Part shown: positions 8,403 to 16,930 of the stretch, one piece after another | How positions within the stretch are numbered: the first letter of the stretch is position 1 | Layout of the letters: the number at the start of each line of letters is the position of its first letter | Origin: Fusicatenibacter sp. | GTDB lineage: Bacteria; Bacillota; Clostridia; Lachnospirales; Lachnospiraceae | DNA: 64,000 bases | Assembly: GCA_022766945.1 (NCBI GenBank) | Contig: JALEOU010000042.1 | Location: 1-64,000 of the forward strand | Reading direction: 5' to 3' | The notes under the pieces: model-generated | The model's database searches: none | Seen by the model: only the letters and a program-made list of their open reading frames with translations | Told to the model about the DNA's origin: nothing | Translations under genes and position numbers: made by a program

Positions 8403-8445
8403 CCCAAAAGTAAACCACTGGTTCAGCCGGTGGTTTACTTTTGGG
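8403..8445. terminator. Long perfect hairpin after the flavin reductase
   Basis: CCCAAAAGTAAACCACTGG (8403-8421) pairs with CCGGTGGTTTACTTTTGGG (8427-8445) over 19 bp with one G-T pair and a 5-base loop. No clear T-run follows on either strand, so it is not a textbook terminator. It may end the upstream operon, protect the mRNA 3' end, or be a relic of a mobile element. The rest of 8323-8544 is A/T-rich without a gene. Confidence 0.5.
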
Positions 8446-8544
8446 GATTTCACGGAGCATTTTTGGATATGCTGTAAGATAATCCTGTGTTAAAAACAGA
8501 AAATTCTGAAAATATAAAATAAACAAATAAATTTTAAAATAACT

Positions 8545-8573
8545 CTTGACATATAGGAAAATTTGCAGTATTA
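8545..8573 (+). promoter_or_regulatory. Sigma-A promoter of an orphan RNA unit
   Basis: TTGACA (8545-8550), a 17-base spacer and TATTAT (8568-8573). Predicted start is near 8580. No coding gene lies downstream before the terminator at 8966-9012. Confidence 0.8.
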
Positions 8574-8579
8574 TAAACT

Positions 8580-9012
8580 CAACAAAAAGAAAGAACCTAA
8601 CAAAAAGAAAGGAAATTTATTCCGGAAGAAAATAGAAATCGTTAGATAGTTCGAGTATTAGAATTTGGGAGGACGGTCCAATGGCATAGTTAATTTTCAG
8701 ATGAATTCCAATGAAAGAGGTAAAGTCCAATGGCATGAGTAATCTAATCGCAAAAAGAAAATCTCAATAAGAGTTCATGATAGAGAAACCGAAAAATGAA
8801 TGATGAGATAGAAAGAAGATGATCACGATGAAAGGTCGGGATCCATAGCGGACGATACAAAAGAATCTGTAAACAGGAGGTACGGTCCAACAAAAACTTA
8901 ATCGAACATCCATAATCTAAGAAAGTTGAAGGTGTAGACAATGAAATTACTGGAAATTCATTAATACCCGATCGAACATGTAGTTAGAACATATTCGATC
9001 GGGTACTTTTTT
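8580..9012 (+). ncRNA. Candidate orphan non-coding RNA, about 430 nt
   Basis: The segment is bracketed by a near-consensus promoter (8545-8573) and a strong intrinsic terminator (8966-9012), yet contains no open frame longer than a few codons. The transcribed strand is very purine-rich. It carries a repeated motif: AGGACGGTCCAATGGCAT (8670-8687), AGGTAAAGTCCAATGGCAT (8718-8736), AGGTCGGGATCCATAGC (8833-8849) and AGGTACGGTCCAACAAAA (8878-8895). The first 30 bases contain AACAAAAAGAAAG twice (8581-8593 and 8599-8611). In the first two motif copies an AGG is followed by ATG GCA stop, which would encode only Met-Ala. I could not match it to tmRNA, RNase P, 6S or SRP RNA. A decayed gene remains possible. 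Confidence 0.6.
8966..9012 (+). terminator. Terminator of the orphan RNA unit
   Basis: ACCCGATCGAA (8966-8976) pairs with TTCGATCGGGT (8994-9004), an 11-bp perfect stem whose loop may extend pairing through CATGT/ACATA, followed by ACTTTTTTG. It also faces the 3' end of the minus-strand hexosamine operon. Confidence 0.9.
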
Positions 9013-9033
9013 GATGTTTTGCATGCTTGGTTT

Positions 9034-9315
9034 TTACCGAGCCTGCGGTTCGTGCGGCAGATCGGGAATGATCTCGCCGAAATATTCCGGTCTGTGAAAA
9101 TCAGGAGGATTGACGTTAAAAACATTCCACATACCATAATGAGGAAACGGCATCGTGTAGAAGACTTCTCAGCTATCCGTCCTGCGAGGATTGCATTCCA
9201 GCACGAGAATGTGCATGTGAAAGCCTTCCTGGTCTGTACTCAGATGAAATTCTGTGAAAGGACGGTAGCCGTTGGTATCCCAGGGATATTGTAAGGTAAA
9301 GATCTGCTCTTTCAT
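9034..9315 (-). pseudogene. Broken CBM9-like carbohydrate-binding protein
   Basis: Read from the ATG at 9315 the frame gives GYRPFTEFHLSTDQEGFHMH and then an in-frame TGA at 9171-9169, after which it resumes in the same frame as PHYGMWNVFNVNPPDFHRPE-YFGE and ends at 9034. These two pieces resemble the N- and C-terminal parts of CBM9-like proteins, which are normally about 200 residues or more. The middle, roughly 100 residues, is missing. The start overlaps the stop of the NahK-like gene (ATGA), so it was once the translationally coupled last gene of this operon. The product would be a 48-residue stub. Confidence 0.65.
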
Positions 9316-10394
9316 AAGCATTCGAGTGCCTGCGCAACCAGGCTGTGAAGCATCGGCTCCTTGTCTGAGAGTTCCATTACCAGTTTGAACTGATTTCTGG
9401 CCCGATCCAGATTGTGATGCTCCCGGTGAATTTTAAAGTAAGTATCACCGTTCAGATAGTCAGTGAGAAAACGGACCCCACATTCATAGGTCATCAGCTT
9501 CACGGACAGAGGCAGCAGTTCCAGTTCTCTTTTTGTGAGAGAATCTCTCATTTCACTTAGGTAGCCTTTGGTAAAGGCGGCAAAAGCAGCTTCATCGAAA
9601 TGCACCAGTTCCAGATTGGTTTCGTCTTCGTCAGCAGTAGAGGCGCCCATCCGCAGGGCATCCCCAAAATCGTAAAGCATACTTCCGGGCATGACCGTAT
9701 CCAGATCAATGACGCATACGGCTTTTTTTGTGTCCTGATCAAAGAGGATGTTGTTGATTTTGGTATCATTGTGCGTCACACGGACTGGTATGGAACCGTC
9801 TGCAATGCCGTTGACAACGGTATCCGCCCAGACAGCGTTTTCAAGAGCAAATGCGATTTCTTCTTTTACACTGTCTGCACGGCCGGCGATATCCCTGCGG
9901 ATTGCATCTTTGAGTGCCTGGATTCTTTTCGGGGTATGATGAAAATCTTTGATGGTTTCGTGCAGCTGCAAAGCGGGAAAATCAGACAGCATTTTCTGGA
10001 AATGCCCAAATCCGATACCTGCCTCGTACAGGATCTCCGGTGTTTTATCGGATTCGATGGTGATTGTGTCTTCAATGAATTTATAAACGCGAAAAACATT
10101 GTTTTCATCCAGCTGATAACAGGGTTTGCCATCTCTGGTCGGAATGACAGTGAGTGTCTCCCTGTCCGGATCTCCGTTGGATGCCGTGATTTTTTTCTTC
10201 AGAAACTCTGTGACATTCGTGATGTTTTCCATCAGCTGTTCCGGCTCCCGGAAAACAGAGGTGTTAATTCTCTGCAGGATGTACCGCTGCGTGGCAACCA
10301 CATAGGTATCGTTGATATGTCCGTTGCCGAAAGGAGCGATGTCTTCTTCAATATGAAACTGTGAAAATACAGTGCAAAGTAATTCCTGATCCAT
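9312..10394 (-). CDS. N-acetylhexosamine 1-kinase-like phosphotransferase (NahK/APH family)
   Basis: Probably phosphorylates GalNAc or GlcNAc at C1 with ATP. The APH-fold kinase motifs are present: catalytic loop THNDTKINNILFD and the metal-binding VCVIDLDTVMPGSMLYDFGD, both very like Bifidobacterium NahK. An ATG at 10409 overlaps the previous gene, but the ATG at 10394 follows GAGGTGTAAGA and is the better start, giving 360 residues. Downstream of a sugar-nucleotide pyrophosphorylase and two hexosaminidase-type genes, it fits a salvage path from GalNAc to UDP-GalNAc. Substrate preference is inferred, not shown. Confidence 0.85.
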   Translation of the reverse strand: MDQELLCTVFSQFHIEEDIAPFGNGHINDTYVVATQRYILQRINTSVFREPEQLMENITNVTEFLKKKITASNGDPDRETLTVIPTRDGKPCYQLDENNVFRVYKFIEDTITIESDKTPEILYEAGIGFGHFQKMLSDFPALQLHETIKDFHHTPKRIQALKDAIRRDIAGRADSVKEEIAFALENAVWADTVVNGIADGSIPVRVTHNDTKINNILFDQDTKKAVCVIDLDTVMPGSMLYDFGDALRMGASTADEDETNLELVHFDEAAFAAFTKGYLSEMRDSLTKRELELLPLSVKLMTYECGVRFLTDYLNGDTYFKIHREHHNLDRARNQFKLVMELSDKEPMLHSLVAQALECL

Positions 10395-10398
10395 CTTC

Positions 10399-11235
10399 TT
10401 ACACCTCATTTTGACTCTGCAGGATATCGCACATTGCTTTTTTTACCTGTGCAACATCTTCACGATAAGTAACGCCGTACCAGCGTTCTGCGCTCTCCAG
10501 GACTCTTACCGGTTTATTCTCCTCATAGATGCGCTTGCTGATGACACCCGGAAGGAAAAATTCGGCTTTGGGTTCCGTAATCCGATCTTTCAGAAACAGA
10601 TCAAATTCTTTCTCCAGATAAGGGAAAATATCCGGCTGCAGCCCCCACATATTCATGGAAACGATGGTATCCAGCGGGATACCGCAGTTTTTGTCCAGAG
10701 CGGTATGCTCGGTGACACTTTTCAGATAGCCGTTTTCTACTTCACAGACTCCGCGTGATACGGTTCCGTTCTCGGTCAGCGTATTTCCGAGATGATAGCC
10801 TACCATGCACATCCCGTCATGATTTACCAGGTAGTCATGAATGAGGCGGTAAGAACTCTGTCCGTAAAAGTCATCGGCGTTGATAATCGCAAACGGCGCG
10901 GTAATTTTATCTCTTGCACAGAGGACCGCGTGGCCGGTACCCCAGGGCTTCACTCTGCCTTCCGGTACCTGATATCCTTTGGGGATGCGGTCGATTTCCT
11001 GGAAGACGTATTCCACGTCAATCATGTTTTCAATGCGTTTGCCGCAGGCTGCGCGGAATTCTTTTTCAATTTCTTTTTTGATTACGATCACTGCTTTTTG
11101 AAAACCGGCCTGTACAGCATCCGAGACAGAAAAATCCAGGATCATTTCTCCGTTTGGTCCGATTGGTTCGATTTGCTTTAATCCTCCGAAACGGCTTCCC
11201 ATTCCGGCTGCCATAATTAACAGTTCTGTATTCAT
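10399..11235 (-). CDS. Sugar-1-phosphate nucleotidyltransferase
   Basis: Probably couples UTP to the HexNAc-1-phosphate made by the neighbouring kinase. The GT-A fold signature AAGMGSRFGGLKQ is at residues 8-20, and the metal-binding INADDFYG lies about one third along. Start: the ATG at 11235 overlaps the stop of the preceding gene (ATGA) and follows AGGAGGAAGA; it gives 278 residues. A longer frame from 11256 would lie inside the previous gene. A companion with a NahK-like kinase recalls the Leloir-like HexNAc pathway of bifidobacteria, but here no lacto-N-biose phosphorylase is present. Confidence 0.85.
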   Translation of the reverse strand: MNTELLIMAAGMGSRFGGLKQIEPIGPNGEMILDFSVSDAVQAGFQKAVIVIKKEIEKEFRAACGKRIENMIDVEYVFQEIDRIPKGYQVPEGRVKPWGTGHAVLCARDKITAPFAIINADDFYGQSSYRLIHDYLVNHDGMCMVGYHLGNTLTENGTVSRGVCEVENGYLKSVTEHTALDKNCGIPLDTIVSMNMWGLQPDIFPYLEKEFDLFLKDRITEPKAEFFLPGVISKRIYEENKPVRVLESAERWYGVTYREDVAQVKKAMCDILQSQNEV

Positions 11236-12437
11236 TCTTCTTCCTCCTGTGTCCATTTTCCATTGGTAAAGTCAGGGATATCTACCACAGCGCCGCCTTT
11301 TGCGATGGAGATTTCGGAAAGGGCGGTGATGGCCATCCACGCGGCGGCATCGTAGACGTCAATCGGCATGGGAGTATGCTCTCTTAAAGCCTGGAAAAAT
11401 GTGCGAAACTCCAGATAGTCCATACCGTCGTGGCTTCCACGGACACCCTCTGCGAGATACTGTTTCCAGAGAGGATGATCATACTTTTCCTCGTAGAATT
11501 TTGCATTATTGACGTTGGTCTCTCTCCAGTCAAAGTCGTGGGCAAGATCCGCTTCCTGATCCAGAAAAATGGAATCGGTCACTTCCTCATACATTCCTCT
11601 GGTGCCCCTGACGGTAAAATTGCGGGTATAGTAGCGGGGCAGTGTGGTGTCCAGCGTGAGCACAATGGTTTCTCCTCTGGCGCATTTGATGACTGTTGTC
11701 ACGATATCGCCCTGGGCAAAACTCTGATTTTGAAGAAAGTCATCGTCTGCTTTGTTTCTTTGAATGTAATCATGCAGTCCGGCAGATTTGGAAGCGGTGG
11801 AAGTCAGGGTCACCATCCGGTTACCGTGATTGATCTTCAGGATTTTCGCGATGGGACCGAGATCGTGTGTGGGATAGTTTTCACAGTTTCTGGACAGGTA
11901 ATTCCGGAGACGGTAATGCCGGTTTTCTTTTCCAAAAGCAACCTCTTTTCTGAGATCATGCTGATAGCCGCCGGCACAGTGGACGATCTCTCCGAACAAT
12001 CCCTGCTGAACCATATTGAGAACCATCATTTCCCGCCGCCCGAAACAGCAGTTTTCCAGAAACAGAAACGGGGTTTTTGTTTTTTCGTAGGCTTCTACGA
12101 GCTCATAGCATTGATTCAGAGTATAGGCACCTCCCACTTCCATTGCGACCGCTTTGCCCTCGTACATCGCTGCGGCAGCAAGAGAAGTATGGCTCTCCCA
12201 TGCAGAGGCAATAATGACCACTGTGACTTCGGGGTCCCGAATGACATCCAGAGCACCTGTATATACGTGAGGTCTTGGCTGACCAGCAGCCTCTACAAGC
12301 GATGCACCCAGAGCGGCTCTGTCTGCGTAAGTGTCGCAGACAGCCGCTACCTGTTCTCCCTGCGGGAGGACGATGTCTTTCAGAAGACTGCTGCCCCGGC
12401 AGCCAAGTCCGATGAATCCGATTTTGATATCGTTCAT
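11232..12437 (-). CDS. GH109-like Gfo/Idh/MocA protein
   Basis: NAD-binding Rossmann protein (GFIGLGCRG at residues 7-15) of 401 residues without a signal peptide. Several segments match GH109 enzymes, which remove alpha-GalNAc using a redox NAD mechanism: LENCCFGRREMMVLNMVQQG, FGEIVHCAGGYQHDLR and NYPTHDLGPIAKILKINHGN. It might instead be a simple sugar dehydrogenase, since the superfamilies grade into each other. In this operon, next to a GH123 enzyme and a HexNAc kinase, an alpha-N-acetylgalactosaminidase role is the best guess. Ribosome site AAAAAGGAGAAG precedes the start. Confidence 0.75.
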   Translation of the reverse strand: MNDIKIGFIGLGCRGSSLLKDIVLPQGEQVAAVCDTYADRAALGASLVEAAGQPRPHVYTGALDVIRDPEVTVVIIASAWESHTSLAAAAMYEGKAVAMEVGGAYTLNQCYELVEAYEKTKTPFLFLENCCFGRREMMVLNMVQQGLFGEIVHCAGGYQHDLRKEVAFGKENRHYRLRNYLSRNCENYPTHDLGPIAKILKINHGNRMVTLTSTASKSAGLHDYIQRNKADDDFLQNQSFAQGDIVTTVIKCARGETIVLTLDTTLPRYYTRNFTVRGTRGMYEEVTDSIFLDQEADLAHDFDWRETNVNNAKFYEEKYDHPLWKQYLAEGVRGSHDGMDYLEFRTFFQALREHTPMPIDVYDAAAWMAITALSEISIAKGGAVVDIPDFTNGKWTQEEEE

Positions 12438-12499
12438 TTGTTTCTTCTCCTTTTTGTTTTTCTGGCTTATAGGACCTGTTAAGTACAGGCCGCTGCCGG

Positions 12500-14140
12500 T
12501 TATGCCTGCGTTTTCCGGAGAATCAGCTGATTTACTTTACGGCGCAGCATGAGAATTTCTCCCGCGCATTTCGCTGTGTGGTCAAAGTCTTTCCAGTCGA
12601 GTTCCTGATAAAGAGCTTCAACTGCTTCTCTTCCACAGAGTGTTTCAGCCAGTTGAAGGGCCCCAAGATCCTGCAGTGCTTCGTGGAACAATTCCAGACC
12701 AATGGCGGCGATGGGACCATTTTCTCCGGGATATACGGAAAATGCATCTCCGGCTGGGAATGCACCGCCCGCATCACTGACCCGGTAGGGATCAATCACT
12801 CTGGTCGAGTACTGAGTCATCCAGAAATTATACCCCCAGTGCAGGAATCCTTCGATGTTGTGATGATACAGCTGAAGTCCGATACAGCGGTTTCTGGCAC
12901 CGGGCATACCAAGGAAGCGGTTGCTCACACCGTTTGCCTGGGAACAGCAGTAGTAGGCGAAAAGGTACGGAGTCTGATGTTCCAGGAAAGGCCGGATATG
13001 ATTAGTGGCGCAGACGGGAGTGTCCACAAGGCCTTTCTCGTAAAACGAATAGTCTGAGAGCGCATCCATTTTCGGGAAGCCTTCGGTCAGGCGGTGAATC
13101 AGCCGGGATAATCTCCCGTACTGTGCAAGATGCTCTGCGGAAGGCTCATCGGAGATATGGAAATAGACCTGTCCCTCCAGATGCTGTTCCCGGAAAAATG
13201 CAGTCAGCTTTGGCAGAAAGGCTTCCAGAAATGCGGTATATTCCGGGCCTGCTGCATCGGTATCCCATCCGAAGACTTTTTGCAGTCCGTTTTTGGTTCG
13301 GGCAACAATCTTTGGAGCATGCTCGGCACCCCATTGTGTGAACAGATGGCTTGCTTCAAAGAAGAAAATGCCGCAGCGGTGCGCCATTTGAATCCACTGC
13401 GCCAGACGATCAAAGCCAAACTGCCATCCGTCGTCCGTCTTTGCCACATCCACCAGCTGAACCGTAAGACGCTCCGAACCCGGCAGTGTGTCGAGCGGCG
13501 GGGTAAACAGCGGCGTCAACAGGAGATTGAGCCCGTGCGAAGCAGCGAAGCGGACATATTTTTCAGTCATTTCCCACCAGTCTTCAGAAAAAACCTCCAG
13601 GTGATACTGTCTGGCGATACAGTCGGTATGCAGCCACTGGGTAAACAGAAGTTTTTGTTCCGGCAGTCTGGCCGGGAGAATGGTTAACCAAAAGGTATCT
13701 TCGGACAGGATTTCCTCTCCTCTTCGAATACGAAGCGTAACGGGATAGGATCCGGCAGGTTCCAGGGAGGTATCCACTGTGATCCACAGACTTCTCCATT
13801 GACGGGAATATAATCGGATGACGGGCTGGTCTGCAGAGGCAGGTTTCAGAATATCCGGAAATAACCCAGCCTCCTTTGTCTGAAAATCATCGTCACCGTA
13901 AATCGGCCATACATATTCAGCCGGTTCGAGTTCCACGGTATTTACAGATACCTGTCCGAGGGGTGTGACAAGTTCCCATTTGGCCCAGGAAGGGTCTTCC
14001 ATCCAGAAATAAGCCAGCTGAAAATGAATGCGTTCCCCCTGCAGCGCCTCCCCGCGCTGCCAGACATTTGCTTCCAGATGGGAGGATGGAAAAACCTTAT
14101 CCATAGAGCAAAGAAGTCGGGTTTCTAATTTCTGCGACAT
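12500..14140 (-). CDS. GH123-family (DUF4091) beta-N-acetylgalactosaminidase
   Basis: Likely releases terminal beta-GalNAc from glycans by substrate-assisted catalysis. The C-terminal barrel contains HISDEP, with the Asp331-Glu332 pair that is the GH123 catalytic signature. The N-terminal 160 residues form the beta-rich domain seen in DUF4091 proteins, and the aromatic patch GFLHWGYNFW lies near the C-terminus. There is no signal peptide, so it acts on imported oligosaccharide in the cytoplasm. It is the first gene of the minus-strand operon and has a strong AAAGGAGG site. Confidence 0.82.
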   Translation of the reverse strand: MSQKLETRLLCSMDKVFPSSHLEANVWQRGEALQGERIHFQLAYFWMEDPSWAKWELVTPLGQVSVNTVELEPAEYVWPIYGDDDFQTKEAGLFPDILKPASADQPVIRLYSRQWRSLWITVDTSLEPAGSYPVTLRIRRGEEILSEDTFWLTILPARLPEQKLLFTQWLHTDCIARQYHLEVFSEDWWEMTEKYVRFAASHGLNLLLTPLFTPPLDTLPGSERLTVQLVDVAKTDDGWQFGFDRLAQWIQMAHRCGIFFFEASHLFTQWGAEHAPKIVARTKNGLQKVFGWDTDAAGPEYTAFLEAFLPKLTAFFREQHLEGQVYFHISDEPSAEHLAQYGRLSRLIHRLTEGFPKMDALSDYSFYEKGLVDTPVCATNHIRPFLEHQTPYLFAYYCCSQANGVSNRFLGMPGARNRCIGLQLYHHNIEGFLHWGYNFWMTQYSTRVIDPYRVSDAGGAFPAGDAFSVYPGENGPIAAIGLELFHEALQDLGALQLAETLCGREAVEALYQELDWKDFDHTAKCAGEILMLRRKVNQLILRKTQA

Positions 14141-14348
14141 GTTAACAATACCTCCTTTACAGAATCACTTTACAAAAATCATATTTTAATGATATGATGA
14201 GCCCAGGGACAAATGGACGTCAGGCTCATTTGCCGGTATCAACAGGTTTGATTCTGACCTTATGATAACATCATAAAAAAGATATATCTATATCTCAACA
14301 GATCAGGTTTAGGTACTTTCAGATCAGCACAGAGGGGAGCGTGAGCAG
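14141..14348. promoter_or_regulatory. Divergent control region between GH123 operon and araC-type regulator
   Basis: The gap contains two inverted repeats, TATGAT-AAC-ATCATA (14261-14275) and GATATA-TC-TATATC (14281-14294), and a looser pair ATGAGCC (14197-14203)/GGCTCAT (14223-14229) overlapping the 14-base repeat also found at 2548. On the minus strand TTGTCC and TAAAAT at an 18-base spacing could form a weak promoter for the hexosamine operon. The symmetry suggests binding sites for the adjacent AraC regulator, but this is inference. Confidence 0.4.
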
Positions 14349-15203
14349 ATGGGAGAGAATCCGGTTGTCTGGATGGCTTATCCGATTGAAGAACAGATAC
14401 AGATTACCAGCATGTATTCTCTGTTTGAGACGCATTTTGAAGGCGGCTATGCCTTCCATGGAGAGACACATAATTTCTGGGAGTGCCTTTATGTTGTTGA
14501 GGGCAAGGTGTGCGTGGCAGGCGATGAGCGTGTCTATAATCTTTCCAGAGGGAGCATTGTTTTTCATAAACCGATGGAATTTCACAAGTTTTCCGTAGAT
14601 GGGGAATCGGGTGCGGATCTGCTTATTTTCTCTTTTGCTGCCGAGGGACCGCTGACTGCTTTTTTGAGAAATAAAGTTTTTGTGCTGTCGGAATATCAGA
14701 AGCAGATTCTGGATAATCTGCGTTTCTATATGGCGGACTGCGCAAAGAATCAGGAAGCGCCAAAGGAGGAACACCAGTATCTTACCCTGTTTTCTTCACT
14801 CCCTACCTATGCTCAGATGGTGAGCACGTATCTGCAGCAGCTGATGCTTTCCCTGGCAGAGCAGGGCGTCCCTTCGGTGGCCTCTTCGGCTCCGGATGCG
14901 GTCTGTTTTGGAAAGGCGATCAGCTATCTGAACTGCAATATTCACAGGCAGCCTACGATCGCGGAGATTGCCAGATTCTGCAATATCAGCGAGGCGGGGA
15001 TCAAACGGATTTTTGAAAAATATGCCGGGATTGGCGTGCACAAGTACCTGACGAAGCTAAAGATGAAAACTGCCTCAGAGCTTCTTTTGGATGGGGAGAG
15101 TGTCTCCTGCGTGGCAGCCAGACTGGGCTTTAGTGATCAGAGTTATTTTTCCCGCGCCTATAAAAGAGAGACCGGCCGGATGCCATCCAGTGTAAAAGGA
15201 TAG
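14349..15203 (+). CDS. AraC-family regulator with cupin sensor domain
   Basis: A 284-residue activator. Residues about 20-100 form a cupin-like ligand-binding domain (FWECLYVVEGKVCVAGDE, FHKPMEFHKF). Residues about 185-282 are the double helix-turn-helix, with the second helix region VAARLGFSDQSYFSRAYKRE. Divergent from the GH123/GH109/NahK operon and upstream of a two-component cassette, it is a candidate regulator of GalNAc use. It is followed after 7 bases by the sensor kinase gene, so the four plus-strand genes probably form one operon. Ribosome site: GAGGGGAG. Confidence 0.88.
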   Translation: MGENPVVWMAYPIEEQIQITSMYSLFETHFEGGYAFHGETHNFWECLYVVEGKVCVAGDERVYNLSRGSIVFHKPMEFHKFSVDGESGADLLIFSFAAEGPLTAFLRNKVFVLSEYQKQILDNLRFYMADCAKNQEAPKEEHQYLTLFSSLPTYAQMVSTYLQQLMLSLAEQGVPSVASSAPDAVCFGKAISYLNCNIHRQPTIAEIARFCNISEAGIKRIFEKYAGIGVHKYLTKLKMKTASELLLDGESVSCVAARLGFSDQSYFSRAYKRETGRMPSSVKG

Positions 15204-15210
15204 AAGCAGG

Positions 15211-16914
15211 ATGAAAAAGAAGATTACGATACAAAGAGAATTAACGCGTATTTTATTTATTACCAGTGCAGTCACATTACTTGTCATAGGAGGCATTATC
15301 TCCGCTGTTGTATTCCGGTGGTCTTCCGAAAAAGCGAGGGAAGACCTCGAGTTTTATATGGCCAGTATTCAGGAACAGTTTTCGGAAAAGCTGCTGTTTC
15401 TGGAAGACGGCATTGTATCACTCAAGGACAATGAACAGTTAATGCGCTTTCTGCAAAACAGTGATATTTCGGATCAGGAGGTTCTGGATGTCCTGGAAAA
15501 AAGTCTGAACCTTTATTCAGATCGGAATATGGTAGATGGGGAATATCCGATTGTCCGGGATCTGTATATTTTCAACCGGAGTCTGCAGAGTGTAGGAACG
15601 CATTTTTACCCGTCCACACAATCCTCCCACAAGTCAATGGAATGGCATCTGAAAAATGAACTCACCGTTTATCTGGAGCAGGAGGATCTGTTTTATTATC
15701 AGAAGAACGGAAGTGAGCTGGATGGGATCTTTCCGGTCTATGATGAAAATCTTGAGACGATCGGTTACTGTACCGTTGTCTATGACCTGAACAGTATCTG
15801 CAGGATTTTTGATCAGCTGGAGAAATACGAAACGTATTACTGGAGCTTTCAGGCACCGGATGAACGATGTGTAGGCGGGACGGGCTTTCCCTCGGAGGAA
15901 GAGCTTCGCTTTCCAAATTTAAACGGAGTGATGAGGATCGGTAAAGAACCTTACTTTTATTCTGTCGTGCAGAACAGTTTCGGACTGACAAGCTATATTC
16001 TGATACCCAAAAATAACATTTATCTGACTATCAAGCCGGCATTTCAGATGGCCTGGCTGATCGTCGGGTCGCTGTTCGCAGGTGTGCTGCTGGTGATCAG
16101 ATTGTTTGGCCGTCGGATGTCAGTTCCGATGAAAAAGATTGCGGATAAGATGAATCAGTTCGGTGACGGCGACTTTGAAACCCGTCTGGGCGAATATGAG
16201 ATCGTGGAATTTCAGCAGATCAGCCAGTCCTTTAACAGTATGGCTGCACGGATCAATCAGCTGATCACGGAGGTCTATGAGACGAAACTGATTGCCCAGG
16301 AATCAAAAATTCAGTATCTTCAGTCACAGACGAATCCGCACTTTATGTTTAACGTATTGTCTGCGATCGCGATCAGACTGAAAATGAACCGGGACGAGGA
16401 ATCGTACCGGATGGTAACAGCTTTCGCCGGTTTGATGCAGGGAAAACTGTTTCGCAAGGATGAGGTGGAGATTCGCGCGGAAAAGGAGATGGAAATCGTG
16501 GGTTTCTATCTCTACCTGCAGGGGGAGCGGTTTAAAGATATCATTACGTATGATATTTCGTGGGAATCGGAGGAACTAAAGGAATGCTATCTGCCGCGCC
16601 TCTCTGTGGAACCGCTGGTGGAAAATGCGGTGATTCATGGTCTGGAACCAAAAGGGGAAGAGGGCCATATCAGTGTGAAAATCACAAGAAGAGAACAGGC
16701 TCTGCTGATCCAGGTTACGGATGATGGAGTTGGTTTTGATGCGGAGCAGACAGTAAAAAAGGAAGACCAGAATCCGAGAGTCGGAATTTTGAATATTCAG
16801 CGCCTGATTCAGAACCTGTATGGGAAGGAATATGGCCTGCAGTTTGAGAGTACACCGGGAAAGGGAACGCGTGTCCTGTTAAGCTTGCCGTATCATGTGG
16901 AGAGAATCTGGTAG
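15211..16914 (+). CDS. Membrane sensor histidine kinase (HAMP, LytS/YesM type)
   Basis: 567-residue sensor. A first membrane helix at about 13-35 and a second at about 273-297 bracket an extracellular sensing domain of about 235 residues. HAMP follows (about 300-350), then the His_kinase domain with phospho-acceptor His377 in QTNPHFMFN, and an ATPase domain with VEPLVENAVIHGLEPK and DDGVGFD. This family is typically paired with AraC-type response regulators that control sugar transport, and the partner follows directly, with a binding lipoprotein after it. Confidence 0.93.
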   Translation: MKKKITIQRELTRILFITSAVTLLVIGGIISAVVFRWSSEKAREDLEFYMASIQEQFSEKLLFLEDGIVSLKDNEQLMRFLQNSDISDQEVLDVLEKSLNLYSDRNMVDGEYPIVRDLYIFNRSLQSVGTHFYPSTQSSHKSMEWHLKNELTVYLEQEDLFYYQKNGSELDGIFPVYDENLETIGYCTVVYDLNSICRIFDQLEKYETYYWSFQAPDERCVGGTGFPSEEELRFPNLNGVMRIGKEPYFYSVVQNSFGLTSYILIPKNNIYLTIKPAFQMAWLIVGSLFAGVLLVIRLFGRRMSVPMKKIADKMNQFGDGDFETRLGEYEIVEFQQISQSFNSMAARINQLITEVYETKLIAQESKIQYLQSQTNPHFMFNVLSAIAIRLKMNRDEESYRMVTAFAGLMQGKLFRKDEVEIRAEKEMEIVGFYLYLQGERFKDIITYDISWESEELKECYLPRLSVEPLVENAVIHGLEPKGEEGHISVKITRREQALLIQVTDDGVGFDAEQTVKKEDQNPRVGILNIQRLIQNLYGKEYGLQFESTPGKGTRVLLSLPYHVERIW

Positions 16915-16930
16915 TGTGGGAGGAATTTGT

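Noticed and set aside
8580-9012. RNase P, tmRNA, 6S or SRP RNA
   Set aside because: The GAGGAAAGTCC core of RNase P, the tmRNA ends and the SRP tetraloop core were not found; AGGTAAAGTCCAATGG is only a partial resemblance to the RNase P core.
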